Below are positions 42,066-53,616 of a stretch of 64,000 nucleotides of DNA, piece by piece. The DNA is from Dromiciops gliroides. Lineage: Eukaryota > Chordata > Mammalia > Microbiotheria > Microbiotheriidae. Numbering within the stretch: the first letter of the stretch is position 1; each line of letters opens with the position of its first letter. The notes under the pieces are model-generated. The model was not told the origin of the DNA and searched no databases. It was given only the letters and a program-made list of their open reading frames with translations. The stretch spans positions 165,996,403-166,060,402 of the forward strand of contig NC_057866.1 of the NCBI RefSeq assembly GCF_019393635.1. Reading direction: 5' to 3'. The translations under genes were made by a program, and so were the position numbers.

Positions 42066-42940
42066 ACCACACTTCCCGCCTGGATTTGGCTTCCTTTCTG
42101 GGTGCTCCTAACTCTGCTCTCTTGATTCTCTGACCACTCCTCATTCTTCAGTATCACACCCCTTAACTATGAGTGTCCTTTACCTCTCTGTCCTGAGGCC
42201 TTTTCTCATTTCTCTCTAGTCTCTGTGTGGCTAAGTATTCTTTTTATTACTTACATAAATATGCATAATTTTTATTGCCAGGAATTACTACTCTCTAGGG
42301 CCAGGAGGTATTTATTTTATGATAAGTCAAGTTGCATGTTTCTCAGGGAAGGCTCCAAGCCTCTGGTAGAAAGTTACCAGGAATCCTATTTTCAAACCTT
42401 ACCTTGCACTTGTATAGGCTTCTGCCATCCTCTGTTTTGGTTGTGATCTACAAGGTGAGCCAAAGTCACGATGTTTTAATAACTTCTTGAAAATTATTTT
42501 TTTCTGTATTTTTTGCCAGTTATGAGATTTGATTTTTCACATGAAATATAAATTCATTTCCTTTAGATACTGCATGTGATGCTACGGTATTTTAAATTAA
42601 AAACAGAAAATAAAAGAGTTATTAAATATTGAAATCCCTTTGTGACTTTTGGCCCACCCATTGAATGAACAGTAATGAAATATTTTATACTCCGGGGTTG
42701 TTGAGATGTCTGTTTGGGATGTTAGCTTATTGTTAGTGTGAAAACTACCAGAACCACAACTACACTCTTTCTATGGAAAAATTGGATTCTTGCCAAATTG
42801 TACCATTCAAAATTTTTCCTTCAGTGCTTTTTGTGTGTGTCTACATCCTGTGGTTTTGGGCTGCTTTGGTGCCTGATGCCAACCTTTTGCCCTCCAATCA
42901 TGGAAGAAGAGTTCTGTGTACCACCTGTCTCCCCTAGCAG
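42066..42940. other. Mostly unclassified
   Basis: 42070-42240 resembles internal L2. The remainder shows no recognised repeat or exon. Confidence 0.3.
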
Positions 42941-42969
42941 AAGTCAGCACTAAAGTTGAAGTTAAAAAC

Positions 42970-43095
42970 AAATCTATTGCATTTTAATGCAATATATTAC
43001 AATTTTGATTTTACATTTTAATGCAAATTTGCACATGCAAATTTAATCTTGCATTTTCATGCAAATCGATGGCAATTTAAAGCAATCTAGAACAT
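42970..43095. promoter_or_regulatory. POU-octamer-rich AT segment
   Basis: Three exact ATGCAAAT octamers at 43021, 43035 and 43059, and a palindrome TTGCATTTTAATGCAA at 42977-42992. Octamers bind POU-family (Oct) factors. Whether this is a regulatory site or an old duplicated AT-rich motif is open. Confidence 0.35.
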
Positions 43096-43099
43096 TTTA

Positions 43100-43800
43100 A
43101 TCTATGGGAAACTGTCTAGGCATACAGTCCTGATAACAGGAGGTACTGGAGATCATTTTTCTAGTGGTGAGTCATTTATCATGGACTCCATTCAGGCTAC
43201 TCTCAGCACTAGACTTTTCTCCTTGTTCATCCATGAGAAAATGTGCTTGGTTAAACATGATCTGCATGTTTCCATAATAGTGGACCCACAACTTTCTAAG
43301 GTGACTTTTGTCAAGAAGCCTTTAGCACTGTTTCCAGTAACAAAAGTTTTATTGCTCTTTTATCCTCAGGTGTGTTTATTTGCACCCAGGGAGCTTGGGT
43401 TTGGCTTTCAGTTGTGTTTTGTTCCTGGTAGTAATCTTCAGAATAGCTTTCAGTTTTCAAATATTGCTTCAAGGAAGGCAGTGTATTTATTCCTTGTACA
43501 GTGAGTGTTTTGTGTCATATGAGAACATCAGTGGTTGTGTGAGTGAGTTACCTTTTGAATGTTTTCTTTTCGAGGCTTTCTGGGTGCCAGATTCCTTTCT
43601 TTTGGCATGCTGACTCTTCTCCGTAAACAATGCCAGTCAAGAAAGCCCTGAGAGATCACTAGAGCAGGCAGACAGAATAAGAGAGCCTATGTTCTCCACC
43701 TGTCAGCATGACTGTCAGTAAAACCTGTAACTAAATAAAATTCCATTACCGAATCTATGACATTCCTTGTGCAAGAGCCCTTGTAGATCCTGGTGCCTCA
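43100..43800. other. Unclassified sequence
   Basis: No recognised repeat. The 107-codon frame at 43181-43504 has no recognisable family and is not called. Confidence 0.3.
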
Positions 43801-43804
43801 GATA

Positions 43805-45010
43805 AGTAACTTTTTTTCTTCCAATTAAGAAGCATTTATTTTCTCTTCTTCCCATCTCCCTCATTTCACTCCCTACTCCCAATGGGAGAAAATAAAACAA
43901 AAGAAAACAAACCCCTTGTAACAAATGTACCTAGTCAAAGAAAAATGTATTCCCACATTATCCATGTCTAAAAAATATGCTCCATTCTTCATTTTGAGTA
44001 TATCACTTCTCTTTCCAGAGGCGGGTAAGTCTTTCTAAGTTATCTCTTTTTACATTATTGCGGTTAATGTGAGTAGATTGTTTTCCTGGTTCTACTCACT
44101 TCACTCTTCATCTCATAAGCCTTCTCAGGTTTCTCTGAAACATTTCTTGTGGCACAGTAGTATCCCATTACATGTGTCCCAAAATTCATTAAGCCATTCT
44201 TCAATTGATGGACATTCCCCTTGCATAATGAACTGCTATGAATATTTTTGTACATATGGGTTGGTTTTTGTTGTTGTTGTCATTTTTTTTTTCATTTTTT
44301 ATCTCTTTGAGGTATAGGCCTAGAAGTAGTTTTCCTGGGTCAAAAGGCATACATGTGTTATGGGCCTAGTGTACCCCAGAAGTTTTCTGGGGTAAATCAA
44401 AGAACCTTCTCCTTGAGAAACTAAACCAAAGGACAGACACATCTGAAGAGATAAATGGCACCAGATTGGGACTGGGCTAGCTCCAGGACCACCATCCTTC
44501 ATTCTAGTCTCCCTCACCCCTCGGAAGATAAGATTAGGTGTGGCTGCTGCCTTTGTGGCATGAGGAAGACAGAGATGACTTGAGAGATCCAGAATAGCCC
44601 CTCACCCAACTTCCCCCAGACACCACCAGTGGGGGATTGTCCTCCCTCAATAAGGCAACTTTCCACAGTCAGATGATCACCCCCATCAGTCTTCTATAAA
44701 AGGATTTCCCTGTCTCCTGCTTGAGGAGATAGGTATCTCAGAGCCATGCCTCTGTGCCATGCCTTCTCCCCAAGAGAAGTCCAAGGATTTTTCTCTTGGT
44801 TTCCTTTCCCTAGCACCCTAAATAAACTATTATTTTATCTAATTGGATTTTTATGCAAGAGGGTATAATTCTTTAAAGAGGAATTCCTAAGAACCCCTAC
44901 CCCAAACCCCCATCGATTTCCCATAACATATGGTTTATTAACTTTAGCGATATAGTTCCAAAAGACTTTTCAGAATCCAGCCTTTGTCTTTCATAGATAA
45001 ACAAGGCAGC
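43805..45010 (-). repeat. L1 3' region, antisense, split by a solo LTR
   Basis: GTTCTACTCACTTCACTCTTC, AAACATTTCTTGTGGCACAG, CTTCAATTGATGGACATTCC up to AAAAGGCATACATG. After the LTR (44356-44928) it resumes with GGTTTATTAACTTTAGCG and CAGAATCCAGCC. Confidence 0.7.
44356..44928 (+). mobile_element. Solo LTR with 9-bp terminal inverted repeats
   Basis: Begins TGTTATGGG and ends CCCATAACA, perfect inverted ends of TG...CA type. TATAAA lies at 44695-44700 and AATAAA at 44821-44826, in LTR order. The 4-bp flanks are CATG and TATG (one mismatch), as for a class I-type ERV. 573 bp; no internal viral sequence. It sits in an antisense L1. Confidence 0.82.
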
Positions 45011-45214
45011 AAACCTTGATTTCTATATATCTTCTATAAACTGAACAAAATACTAGGGACAATATAGGCCATAAAGAGTCTTTCAGGAGATTATAGGCCA
45101 GTAGTAGAATGAAACAGGTTCTTGATTTGTAACATTGTATATTGTAATTAAGTTACTCGCCCAATGTCACATAGCCAGACAGTGGCAAAGCCTTAGTAAT
45201 GCTGTTACATGTTG

Positions 45215-45345
45215 CATCCCCTGAGAACGGGGAGTCCTTGAGGGTGGGAATTGTTTTCCCATTTTGGATTTGGATCCTCATCACCTAACCTATGGAACTT
45301 TGTAATAATAATAGGTGCTTAAAAATGCCTTGGTTGAGAATAATA
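45215..45345 (+). repeat. L2 LINE 3' end
   Basis: GGGGAGTCCTTGAGGGTGGG and ATAGGTGCTTAAAAATGCC. Confidence 0.6.
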
Positions 45346-45489
45346 ATAAATGGCATTAATACAGGGCTTTGAAGTTTATATCAGAGATGTCAAATTCTCC
45401 TCCAGCATGGGGCCCTCAAATCTCCCCAGGGTCAGGTGGACTCTGGTGTGCCAGAAGCAGATTAAACTGTAGTTGGTTAAGGTAATAAA

Positions 45490-47124
45490 ATGATCTTGTT
45501 TTGCAGATGATATGATGATATACTTGGAAGATCCTAGAGATTTAACTCAAAAGCTAATTAAAACAATCGATAATTTTAGCAAAGTAGCAGGATACAAAAT
45601 AAACCCACATAAATCATCAGCACTAATACATATTACCAATAAAACCTTGTAAGAGGAGATAGTAAAAGAAACCCCATTTAAAATAACTATAGATAGCATG
45701 AAATACATGAGTGTGTACCTGCCAGACAAACCCAGGGACTACATGAACAAAATGATAAAACCATTTTTATACAAATAAAGTCAGATTTAAATAATTGAAG
45801 AAATAATAATTGTTTATGGGTGGGGCAGAGCCAATATAATAAAAATGACAGTTCTACCTAAGCTAATCTACAATGTCTTCCCAATTAAATTACCAAAAAT
45901 TTATTTTATTGAGCCAAAAATTAACATAATTCATTTGGAAGAACAAAAAGTTGAGAATGTAAAAGGAATTAGTGGAAAAAATGTAAAAGAAGGAGCTTTA
46001 GCAGTTCTTGATCTTAAACTATTATAAGGCTATAGGTATCAGAACTGTCAGGTACTGTCAAAGAAATAGAATGGTGGATCAGTGGAATAGAGTAGATATA
46101 TAATGCACAAGAGTAAATGGTTATAGTAACTTTGTGTTGGAAAAATGTAAAGATTTAAACTTTGGGGATAAGAATACACAATTCGGAAAAATGTGTTGGG
46201 AAAACTGTAATGTGGTCTGACAAAAATTGAGTACAGATCAATATCATATATCATTTACTAAGATAAGGTCAAAATACATACATGAGCTAGACATTTAGAA
46301 GAACATTGAAGACATTACCCATCAGACATATGGATAGGAGAAGAACTTATGAATATAAACCAAAGATTGAAAGCATTGTGAGATGTAAAAAGGATAATAA
46401 TTATTATATTAAATTTAAAAGTTTTTGTACAAATAAACCTAATGTAGCCAAGATTAGAAGGAAAGCAGAATTTTTTTGCAGTTTCTCAGATAAAGGTCTT
46501 ATATCTCAACTATATAGAGAACTTTGTTAAATTTATAAAAATGTGAGTCACTGCCTAATTGATAAGTGGTCAAAAGATATAACAGGTAGTTTTAGGAGGA
46601 AGAAATCAAAGCTATATATATTCATATGAAAAAATTCTCTAAGTCATTATTGATTAGAGAAATGCAAATTAAAACAACTCTGAGATATCTCACACCTATC
46701 AGATTGGCTAAAAATGATAGAAGGGGAAAATGCAAATGTTGGAGAGGATGTGGAAAAATTGGGACACTAATACATTGTTAGTGGAACTGTGAATTTATCT
46801 GACCATTTTGAAGAGCAATCTGGAATTATGCTCCAAGAGTTATAAAATTGTGCATACCCTTGAATCCAGCAATACCACTATTAGGTCTGTTTCCCAAGGT
46901 AATTAGGGAAAAAGGAAAAGAACCTACATATTCTAAAATATTTATAACAGCTCCCTTTGTAGTGACAAAGAACTGGAAATTGAGGGGATGCCCATCAATT
47001 GGGGAATGACTAAAAAAGTTGTGGTATTTGATTGTGATAGAATACTACTTTGCTGTAAGAAATTATGAGCAAGTTGATTTTAGAAAAAGATGGAAAAACT
47101 TGCATGAAATAATGAAGAATGAAA
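45490..47124 (+). mobile_element. L1 retrotransposon, ORF2 C-terminal half and 3' UTR (part 1 of 2)
   Basis: From 45499 the reading FADDMMIYLEDPRD is the reverse-transcriptase palm motif of L1 ORF2, followed by FSKVAGYKIN. Further on come LPKLIYNVFPIKLPK (45854 onward) and other ORF2 C-terminal blocks, with stops and frame changes. The 3' region (46970-47124) carries GGGGATGCCCATCAATTGGG. It is 5'-truncated before the palm and defective. A solo LTR interrupts it, and it resumes at 48951. Confidence 0.85.
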
Positions 47125-48946
47125 TGTGAGTGAGATTTTCCCCACCCCTTAGATATGAGTGCTTTAACTATGATAGTAATCAATATTATTGACTACAAAA
47201 TGAGATTTACTCAATTTTAATAGTGATTTACTTAAGTGTTCTCTAGTCCCCTGGAACTTAATATTCTAGCACAGAGCATAGGTATTGTGTAACTTATTCT
47301 TTTCATGGTTTGATTCAATGTAGTACTTGTAAACTTGACTCTTGACCATGTTCAACCAAGGGTCATGTATGAGCTTTGTAGTGATGTCCCTTTTCAAAAG
47401 GTGCATTGCGGTTAACCACAACCCTGAAAATAGTATCTACTAAGCTGAAGAAACCAATCAACATCGAGATATATGGCCTGTTGCTTTAGAAGTATGCTTC
47501 AGGATGAAAGACCTAACCATGTTGCTTTACAAATATGCTGCAGGACTGTTTTCTTCTTGTGATTAGCTGGTTAGATGGCCTTTGTCACTAAAAATAATGT
47601 TCAAATTTCAATGTATACTCTTCTGTACCATTCAAAATTCTCTGAGGGTGCAGTGGTAGGAGTCTGGGAGGAGTCTATGGGGTATAAATACTATCTCCTG
47701 GTACTACTTGGGGTCTTTTGGCAGGTTCACCCTTGCTGGAGGCCGGCTTTATTGTTTGTTTTTTTTAAATTATAAAAGTATTTTATTTTCCAGTTACATG
47801 TAGAGATAGTTTTCAACATTTGTTTTTTTTTATAAGATTTCTAGTTTCAAATTTTTCTCCCTCCCTTCCCTACCTCTCCCCCTCCCCAAGACAGCAGGTA
47901 ATCTGAAATAGCTTATATATGTACTTTAAATATATTTCTGCATTAGTCATGTTATAAGAGAAGAATCAGAGCAGAAAGGAAAAACCTCAAAAAAGAAAAA
48001 CAACAGCACCAAAAACAAAAGAAATAATATGGTTCAATCTGCATCCGTATTCCACAGTTCTTCCCCCCCACCCCCCTGGATTTGGAGAGCCTTTTCCATC
48101 ATGAGTTCTTTGGAACTATCTTGTACCGTTGTATTGCTAAGAAGAATCAAGTCTATCACACATAATGTTGATGATACTGTGTACAATGTTCTCCTGGTTC
48201 AGCTCATCTCACTCAGCATCAGTTCATGCAAGTCCTTCCAGGTTTCTCTTAAATCTGCCTGCTCATCGTTTCTTACAGCACAATAGAATTCCATTACATT
48301 CATATACCACAACTTGTTCAGCCATTCCCCAGTTGATGGGTAGCCCCTCAATTTCCAATTCCTTGCTACCACAGGAAGAGCAGCTATAAATATTTTTGTA
48401 CATGTGGGTCCTTTTCCCTTTTTTATGATCTCTTTGGGAAAAAAAACCCAATAGTGGTATTGCTGGGTCAAAGGGTATCACAGCTTTTATGCCCTTTGGG
48501 CATAATTCCAAATTGCTCTCCAGAATGGTTGGATCAGTTCACAGTTCCACCAGCAATGCATTAGTGTTCCAATTTTTCCACAGCTTCTTCAACATTTATT
48601 ATTTTCCTTTTTTTTGTCATATTAGCCAATCTGATAGGTGTGAGATGGTACCTCAGAGTTGTTTTAATTTGCATTTCTCTAATCAATAGTGATTTAGAGC
48701 ATTTTTTTTTATATGGCACTAGATAAAGCTTTGATTTCTTCATCAGAAAACTGCCTGTTCATATCCTTTGACCATTTCTCAATTGGGCAATGACTTGGAT
48801 TCTTATAAATTTGATTTAGTTCCTGATATATTTTAGAAATGAAGGCCGGCTTACTGTGAGATAGGCCCTCTCTCAGTAAACCTATTTTCTACCGCTTGGA
48901 GACTTCGTCTTTCTTTCCTTTGTTGGACTTAGAAATTTTCGTGACA
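47125..48946 (+). mobile_element. Solo LTR inserted in the L1 and itself split by an L1
   Basis: Starts TGTGAGTGAG and ends TTCGTGACA. GAAA at 47121-47124 and 48947-48950 is a perfect 4-bp target duplication, and the host L1 reads continuously once the LTR is removed. TATAAATA sits at 47683-47690, with AGTAAACC near 48873 as a possible polyadenylation region. Without the nested L1 it is about 720 bp. Confidence 0.85.
47750..48842 (-). mobile_element. 5'-truncated L1, antisense, inside the solo LTR
   Basis: AGGCCGGCTT at 47740-47749 and 48843-48852 is a perfect 10-bp target duplication. The L1 3' end is on the left (GTTACATGTAGAGATAG). It includes the 3' UTR and the ORF2 end (antisense of GGCAGTTTTCTGATGAAG near 48750). 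Frames across it are L1 relics. Confidence 0.9.
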
Positions 48947-48950
48947 GAAA

Positions 48951-49270
48951 TGAGCTGAACAAAGAAGTTATATATAATAGCAAAATTATCTGAAAAATAG
49001 CTGTGAACGACTAAATTATTCTAATTATTATAAATCCTGAAATCAACTACAAAGGACTTATGAAGGAAAATGCTATCCACCTCCAGAGAAAGAACTGATA
49101 AATAGAAGTATGCATAGTATTGTTTTACGTATCTCTATCTCTATCTCTATCTCCATCTACATTTATATCAGTGTCCTATGATGACCTTCTCTAGTATGGA
49201 GTAGGGAGAGAGGGAAGGAGATAGTTCAGAACTTAAAATATAACCAAAAAAATAGATTTAATTAAAAAAA
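48951..49270 (+). mobile_element. L1 retrotransposon 3' UTR (part 2 of 2)
   Basis: Continues the L1 with TGAGCTGAACAAAGAAGTT, GAAGGAAAATGCTATCCACC, a CTATCT run and the A-rich terminus. Confidence 0.82.
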
Positions 49271-49414
49271 TAAATTTAATAAAGTTAAAAATATAATTGG
49301 GAAATAGTTAACACAATAAATAAAAATATATTATGACAGAGATAATATTAATTTGTGATTTTCCAAGTCAAAGTACAGCCTGCAGGTATTCACTTCTCTT
49401 TGAATTTGGCACCG

Positions 49415-49860
49415 TGCTATGGTGGAAAGAGCACTGGATTTGGAATTGGAAGCCTTGGGCTCAAATCCTTCTGCCACTTAGGCCCTGTGCGACTACTTGT
49501 GTAGACTTATAGATGAATTGTTTAACTATGTTTAGTTTCCTTTTTGATCTCCTGGCTTCCTTTAGGTTTTGGTTGAAGTTCCACCTTCTGCGAGAAATCT
49601 TTCCTGGTCTTCCTTAATCTCGTCTTCCCCCTGAGCTGATCTTCAATTTATCTTGTATCTCTTGTTTGTACATAGTTGTTTCACTCATCTAGACTGTGCG
49701 TTCCTTGAGAGCACAGACTTGTTTTTCTTCTAATCCATACAGTTTAACACAGTGTCTGGCACACAGTAGGTGCTTAATAAATGCTCGTTGCCTTGACTTG
49801 CAAAATGAGGGGATTGGACTAGATGGTTTTTGAGATCCCTTATAACTCACAATCTCATTT
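49415..49860 (+). repeat. MIR/CORE-SINE split by an L2 3' end
   Basis: The MIR head (TATGGTGGAAAGAGCACTGG) runs to about 49520 and its end (AAAATGAGGGGATTGGAC) is at 49800-49860. Between them lies sense L2 (CTCCTGGCTTCCTTTAGG ... GGCACACAGTAGGTGCTTAATAAATG). Confidence 0.7.
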
Positions 49861-50030
49861 GACCCTTAGAACAACCCTGCGATCTATGTCTTATCCTTAC
49901 TTTGCAACTGAGACATAGAAAGGGTAAGTGAACTTGCTAATGATGATACAGGTAAAAAGTATAAGGGGCAGGATTTGAACCTAGGTCCTCCTAACTCCAA
50001 AGCCCTTTCTATGATGCCAGATATCCCTAT
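49861..50030 (-). repeat. MIR-like SINE, antisense
   Basis: CCTTACTTTGCAACTGAGAC and GGCAGGATTTGAACCTAGG. Confidence 0.6.
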
Positions 50031-50035
50031 GCTCA

Positions 50036-50448
50036 GTGTTGTCGAGTCATTTCAGTTGTGCCCAACTCTCCATGTTGTGACCCTGTTTAGGGTTTTCTTG
50101 GGAAAGAAATGAGTGTTTTGTTTTGTTTTTTTAAACTTTTTTTTTTTTTTGGTGAGGCAATTGGGGTTATACAGCTAGTGTCAAGTGTCTGAGGCAGGAT
50201 TTGAACTCGGGTCCTCCTGACTTCAGGGCTGGTGCTCTATCTACTGTGCCACCTAGCTGCCCCTGGAGTGGTTTTGCCATTTCCTTCTCCAACTCATTTT
50301 ACAGATGAGGAAATGCAGACAAGCAGGGTTAAGTGACTTGCCCAGGGTCACACAGCCAGTAGGTATCTGAGGCCAGATTTAAACTCAGGAAGATGAGTCT
50401 TCCTAACTCCAAACCTGGCACTCTATCCACTGTGCCACCCAGCTGCCC
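50036..50448 (-). repeat. Long marsupial tRNA-SINE split by a WSINE1 copy
   Basis: GTTGTCGAGTCATTTCAGTTG ... TTTTCTTGGG, then the nested SINE (50131-50263), then GGAGTGGTTTTGCC ... ACCCAGCTGCCC. Confidence 0.85.
50131..50263 (-). repeat. WSINE1-like SINE nested in a long SINE, internally deleted
   Basis: About 25 bp around the ACTTGCCCAGGGTCAC motif are missing after GGGGTTA. Confidence 0.85.
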
Positions 50449-50532
50449 AGTATAGGACTCTATTAAAATTTTAAAAAATCTTCCCTAAATGATTTAAATA
50501 AAATCAAACACCATTTTACAGACACATCACTA

Positions 50533-50679
50533 TTTTTTTTTAAGTGAGGCAATTGGGGTTAAGTGACTTGCCCAGGGTCACACAGCTAGTAAGTGTTAAG
50601 TGTCTGAAGCTGGATTTGAACTCAGGTACTCCTGACTCCAGGGCCAGTGCTCTATCCACTGCGCCACCTAGCTGCCCCC
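50533..50679 (-). repeat. WSINE1-like SINE with target duplication
   Basis: AGACACATCACTAT on the left and AGATGCATCACTAT on the right. Confidence 0.9.
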
Positions 50680-50684
50680 CAGAT

Positions 50685-51630
50685 GCATCACTATGAAGCA
50701 CTTTAAAAAATCATCCTTCCTTAGGATGAGGCACATTATAATAGGAGGTATGTTCCACAAGAATGGTTTGTCTCTTTAGCACTGGGCCGATTGTGGGTCT
50801 GGAAGCCTCCCAGCTTGTGTAGTAAGAAGTGGAGGGACATGGAGATTTAAGAGTTGTATATAAGTAAGGTATGGGGCCTGGTGACCCTGAGACATTGCTG
50901 TTAGTGCAGGGGAGCCTTTGTGGAAAGCCATTGGCTGAGCACTGTAATGCAATAAGGCCATGAAAAGTTAATGGGAGAGATAATACCATGTAAATATAAT
51001 CCCTGGCTCTGTTAAATGATGACAAGAGGTGATGTACTTATAGAGGTGAGAGCAAAATATGCTGAAATATTCTGACAAGAGTGGAACAATTTAAAACTCT
51101 AGTTGAGAAAGGAGTACTAAAGGATTGGGGGATTATGGAGGTATTACTGGGCCAATTGGATTTGCAAGGAACGTGATGAATTGTTTGATAGACCTGCTAA
51201 TCTGGAAGGGAAATATCACTACATATCATAAGAAGTCATCCAGGATTCTTATTGAAGAAGTAAGATAAAAGGCCAACTTAGAAAATGAATTAGCTAGATT
51301 TTTATTGTGTGGAGATTTCTTCTTTTTTCCCCTTCATTTCTCCCCTGCCCCCTTTGTTTTTTAGTTCAGACCTGTACTTTTATCCATGTGGGGACCTGCT
51401 GGCGTGGAAACTTTTGCGCATGAATGAAGATCAACAATTTGACTACAAATTATAGTTTTAGTGAGTTGCCTGAGACACTTGAGAGATGTGGTATTGAGTT
51501 GCCTGTGGGTCATACAGCTAGTATGTTTCAGACAAAGGACTTGACCTAGAGCATTTGTGACTCCTTAAGGATGGATCTCTACCTACTTATTATTTCACAG
51601 GGTTTCCTCTCCTCTTGTCCCATGATTTCC
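50685..51630. other. Unclassified ~0.95-kb segment
   Basis: No hallmark of the repeat families seen elsewhere. Minus frames of 104 and 61 codons overlap and resemble no known protein. Confidence 0.3.
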
Positions 51631-51633
51631 TGA

Positions 51634-51942
51634 AGGGGGCAGCGAGGTGGTGCAGTGGATAGAATACTGACCCTGAAGTTGGGAGGACCTGAATTCAAAT
51701 TTGACCTCAGACACTTATTAGCTGTGTGACCTTGGGCAAGTCACTTAACCCTAATTGCCTTAAACATCTGGAGCCATCTCCTGTCATCCTGATAATATAT
51801 CTTGCCACTGGACCCAGATGACTCTGGAAGGTAGAGTGAGGCTGGTGACTTTGCACAGCCCTTCTTCACTTAAATCCAATTCATTGCAAGTCATGACATC
51901 TGTCATGGTCCTCTTCAAGAACAAAGGACAAACAACAACAAC
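51634..51942 (+). repeat. CAAC-tailed marsupial SINE, full length (best example)
   Basis: Complete order: GGGGCAGCGAGGTGGTGC head, AATTGCCTTAAACATC junction, CATCTCCTGTCATCCTG, GACCCAGATGACTCTGG, TTAAATCCAATTCATTGC, TCATGGTCCTCTTC, then a CAACAACAACA tail. Shows that this family is a WSINE-like head joined to a ~165-bp 3' module. Confidence 0.9.
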
Positions 51943-52430
51943 AGCGATTTTCTGAAATAGATCCCATGTGCTCGATTAACTGTGTGGTCTGTGCATGTGT
52001 ATTTTATGTAGCTCCAGGTAAAACCTTACCTTAGCCACAGTTTCTTCATCTGCAAAGTGGGTATAATAACACCTATATTATTTGAGGGAGCATCCAGATC
52101 AGTGAAGTCACAGATCCCTTTGGGCATTCTGAGAGTTTTCTCACAATAACCTCCTCCCAGCTCTTGGAATCACAGTTGGCCAGTTTGTGATCACTAACCA
52201 CGTGTTCTTTAGCAAGGTTGCCTTTCTTGACGTGCTGTGTTCCCATCTGATTTAAATAGAACTCACTAGAATTCTCCGGAGACCCTATTGAGGAGGTATG
52301 TGATTCCTGAGGAGTGACACAAAGTGCAGGCATGTTGCTAGTAGATGATAACCCCATAGCAGCAGGGTGTTGAGGTCCTTGACTCATCACCCACTGACCT
52401 GAGTACATTTTAAGAGTCGTATGACTTCTG
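51943..52430. other. Unclassified, minor MIR relic
   Basis: 52020-52070 is a MIR fragment. The 111-codon minus frame (52073-52408) is of ordinary composition but unrecognised and not called. Confidence 0.3.
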
Positions 52431-52434
52431 TTGA

Positions 52435-52600
52435 CTGGTATCCTGAAAACTGATGCAGTGCAATGGGAAGTGTCCTGAAATAGGATCTGCTTCTAATTTT
52501 GTCATTAACTTGCTATGTAACCTTGGTAAAGAGCTTTAACCCCTCTCTGTTTCCTCACCTGTCAGATAGGGTTAATGATATCTGCCCTGTATACTATCTC
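52435..52600 (+). repeat. MIR/CORE-SINE
   Basis: CAGTGCAATGGGAAGTGTCC, AACTTGCTATGTAACCTTGG, GTCAGATAGGGTTAATG. Confidence 0.55.
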
Positions 52601-52654
52601 TCCCAACTCCTTATGCTGAGCTTGGGGTCCACAGCACCACATTAACTCCTGGCT

Positions 52655-52745
52655 ATAATCATCAATCAATCAGTAAACATTTTTAAATGGCCTACTATGT
52701 GCTAGGCACTGTGCTAAGTTCTGGGGATACAAAAAAAGGGAAAAG
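52655..52745 (-). repeat. L2 LINE 3' end, antisense
   Basis: CTACTATGTGCTAGGCACTG and GTTCTGGGGATACAAA. Confidence 0.75.
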
Positions 52746-52849
52746 AGTCTCTGCCCCTATAACACCAAAAAGATACCATACATGTGAAAATGTTTTATAA
52801 AACCTAAAGCATACTATACCTTTAAGATGCAGGAAAGGGGAGGGAAGGG

Positions 52850-53095
52850 AAGCATTTATGAAGTACCTACTATGTGTCAGGTACTGTACTAATCATTTTA
52901 CAGATACTATCTCATTTGATCCTTACAACAACCTAGTGAAGTATGTGCTATTTTTACAGTTGAGGAAACTGAGGCAAGCAGAGGTTAAGTGATTTGCTAA
53001 GGGTCACAGATGTTAAGTGTCTGAGTTGGAATTTAAATTCAAGTCTTGCTGATTCCAGGGCCAGTGCTCTATCCACTATACCACCTAACTGCCTA
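52850..53095 (-). repeat. MIR-like SINE, antisense
   Basis: CTACTATGTGTCAGGTACTG, TTTGATCCTTACAACAACC, GTTGAGGAAACTGAGGCAAG and a SINE-like end. Confidence 0.7.
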
Positions 53096-53420
53096 GGCAA
53101 CATTTAAAATGGATATGATCTTTGGCCTTTACTGAAAGTATAATGAACAAGTGGTTCATGTATACAACTCTATGACAAAGTGATAAATGGTGGAACAGTA
53201 GTGAGAAGAGCCAAAATGAATGGAGTGAACATACTACACTGCCCAGTTTTCTTATAAATTGAGGATAACATAAGGCTATATAAACTCTCCTTTAATTCAC
53301 CTCCTGCTAGATATTACTCAGTCAAATCACCATCCTTGTTGAGCCCTATCCGTAGGCTCATTTTGTTGAAAAAATCATTGTTTTAACTGAGGTTTGAAGG
53401 AAGCTAGGGGCTAGATAGGG

Positions 53421-53616
53421 GGGAACTAGGTGGTGCAGTGGATAGGAGTCCAGGAGATACTTACTGGCTGTGTGACCCTGGAGAAGTACCCCTGTTGGCC
53501 CCAATTTCTTCATCTGTAAAACGAGCTGGAGAAAGGAATGGCAAACTACTCCAGTATCTTTGCCAAGAAAATCCCAAATGGGGTCACAAAGACTGAAAAA
53601 TAACTGAAGAACAGGA
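53421..53616 (+). repeat. Long marsupial tRNA-SINE, head deleted internally
   Basis: GGAACTAGGTGGTGCAGTGG, then directly AGATACTTACTGGCTGTG, with a full second module. It lies in antisense L2 sequence (53390-53420, 53620-53700). Confidence 0.82.

Noticed and set aside
48029..48511. 82-90-codon overlapping frames on both strands
   Set aside because: They are the L1 3' UTR (sense and antisense), and the same peptides recur from the L1 at 39440-40125.
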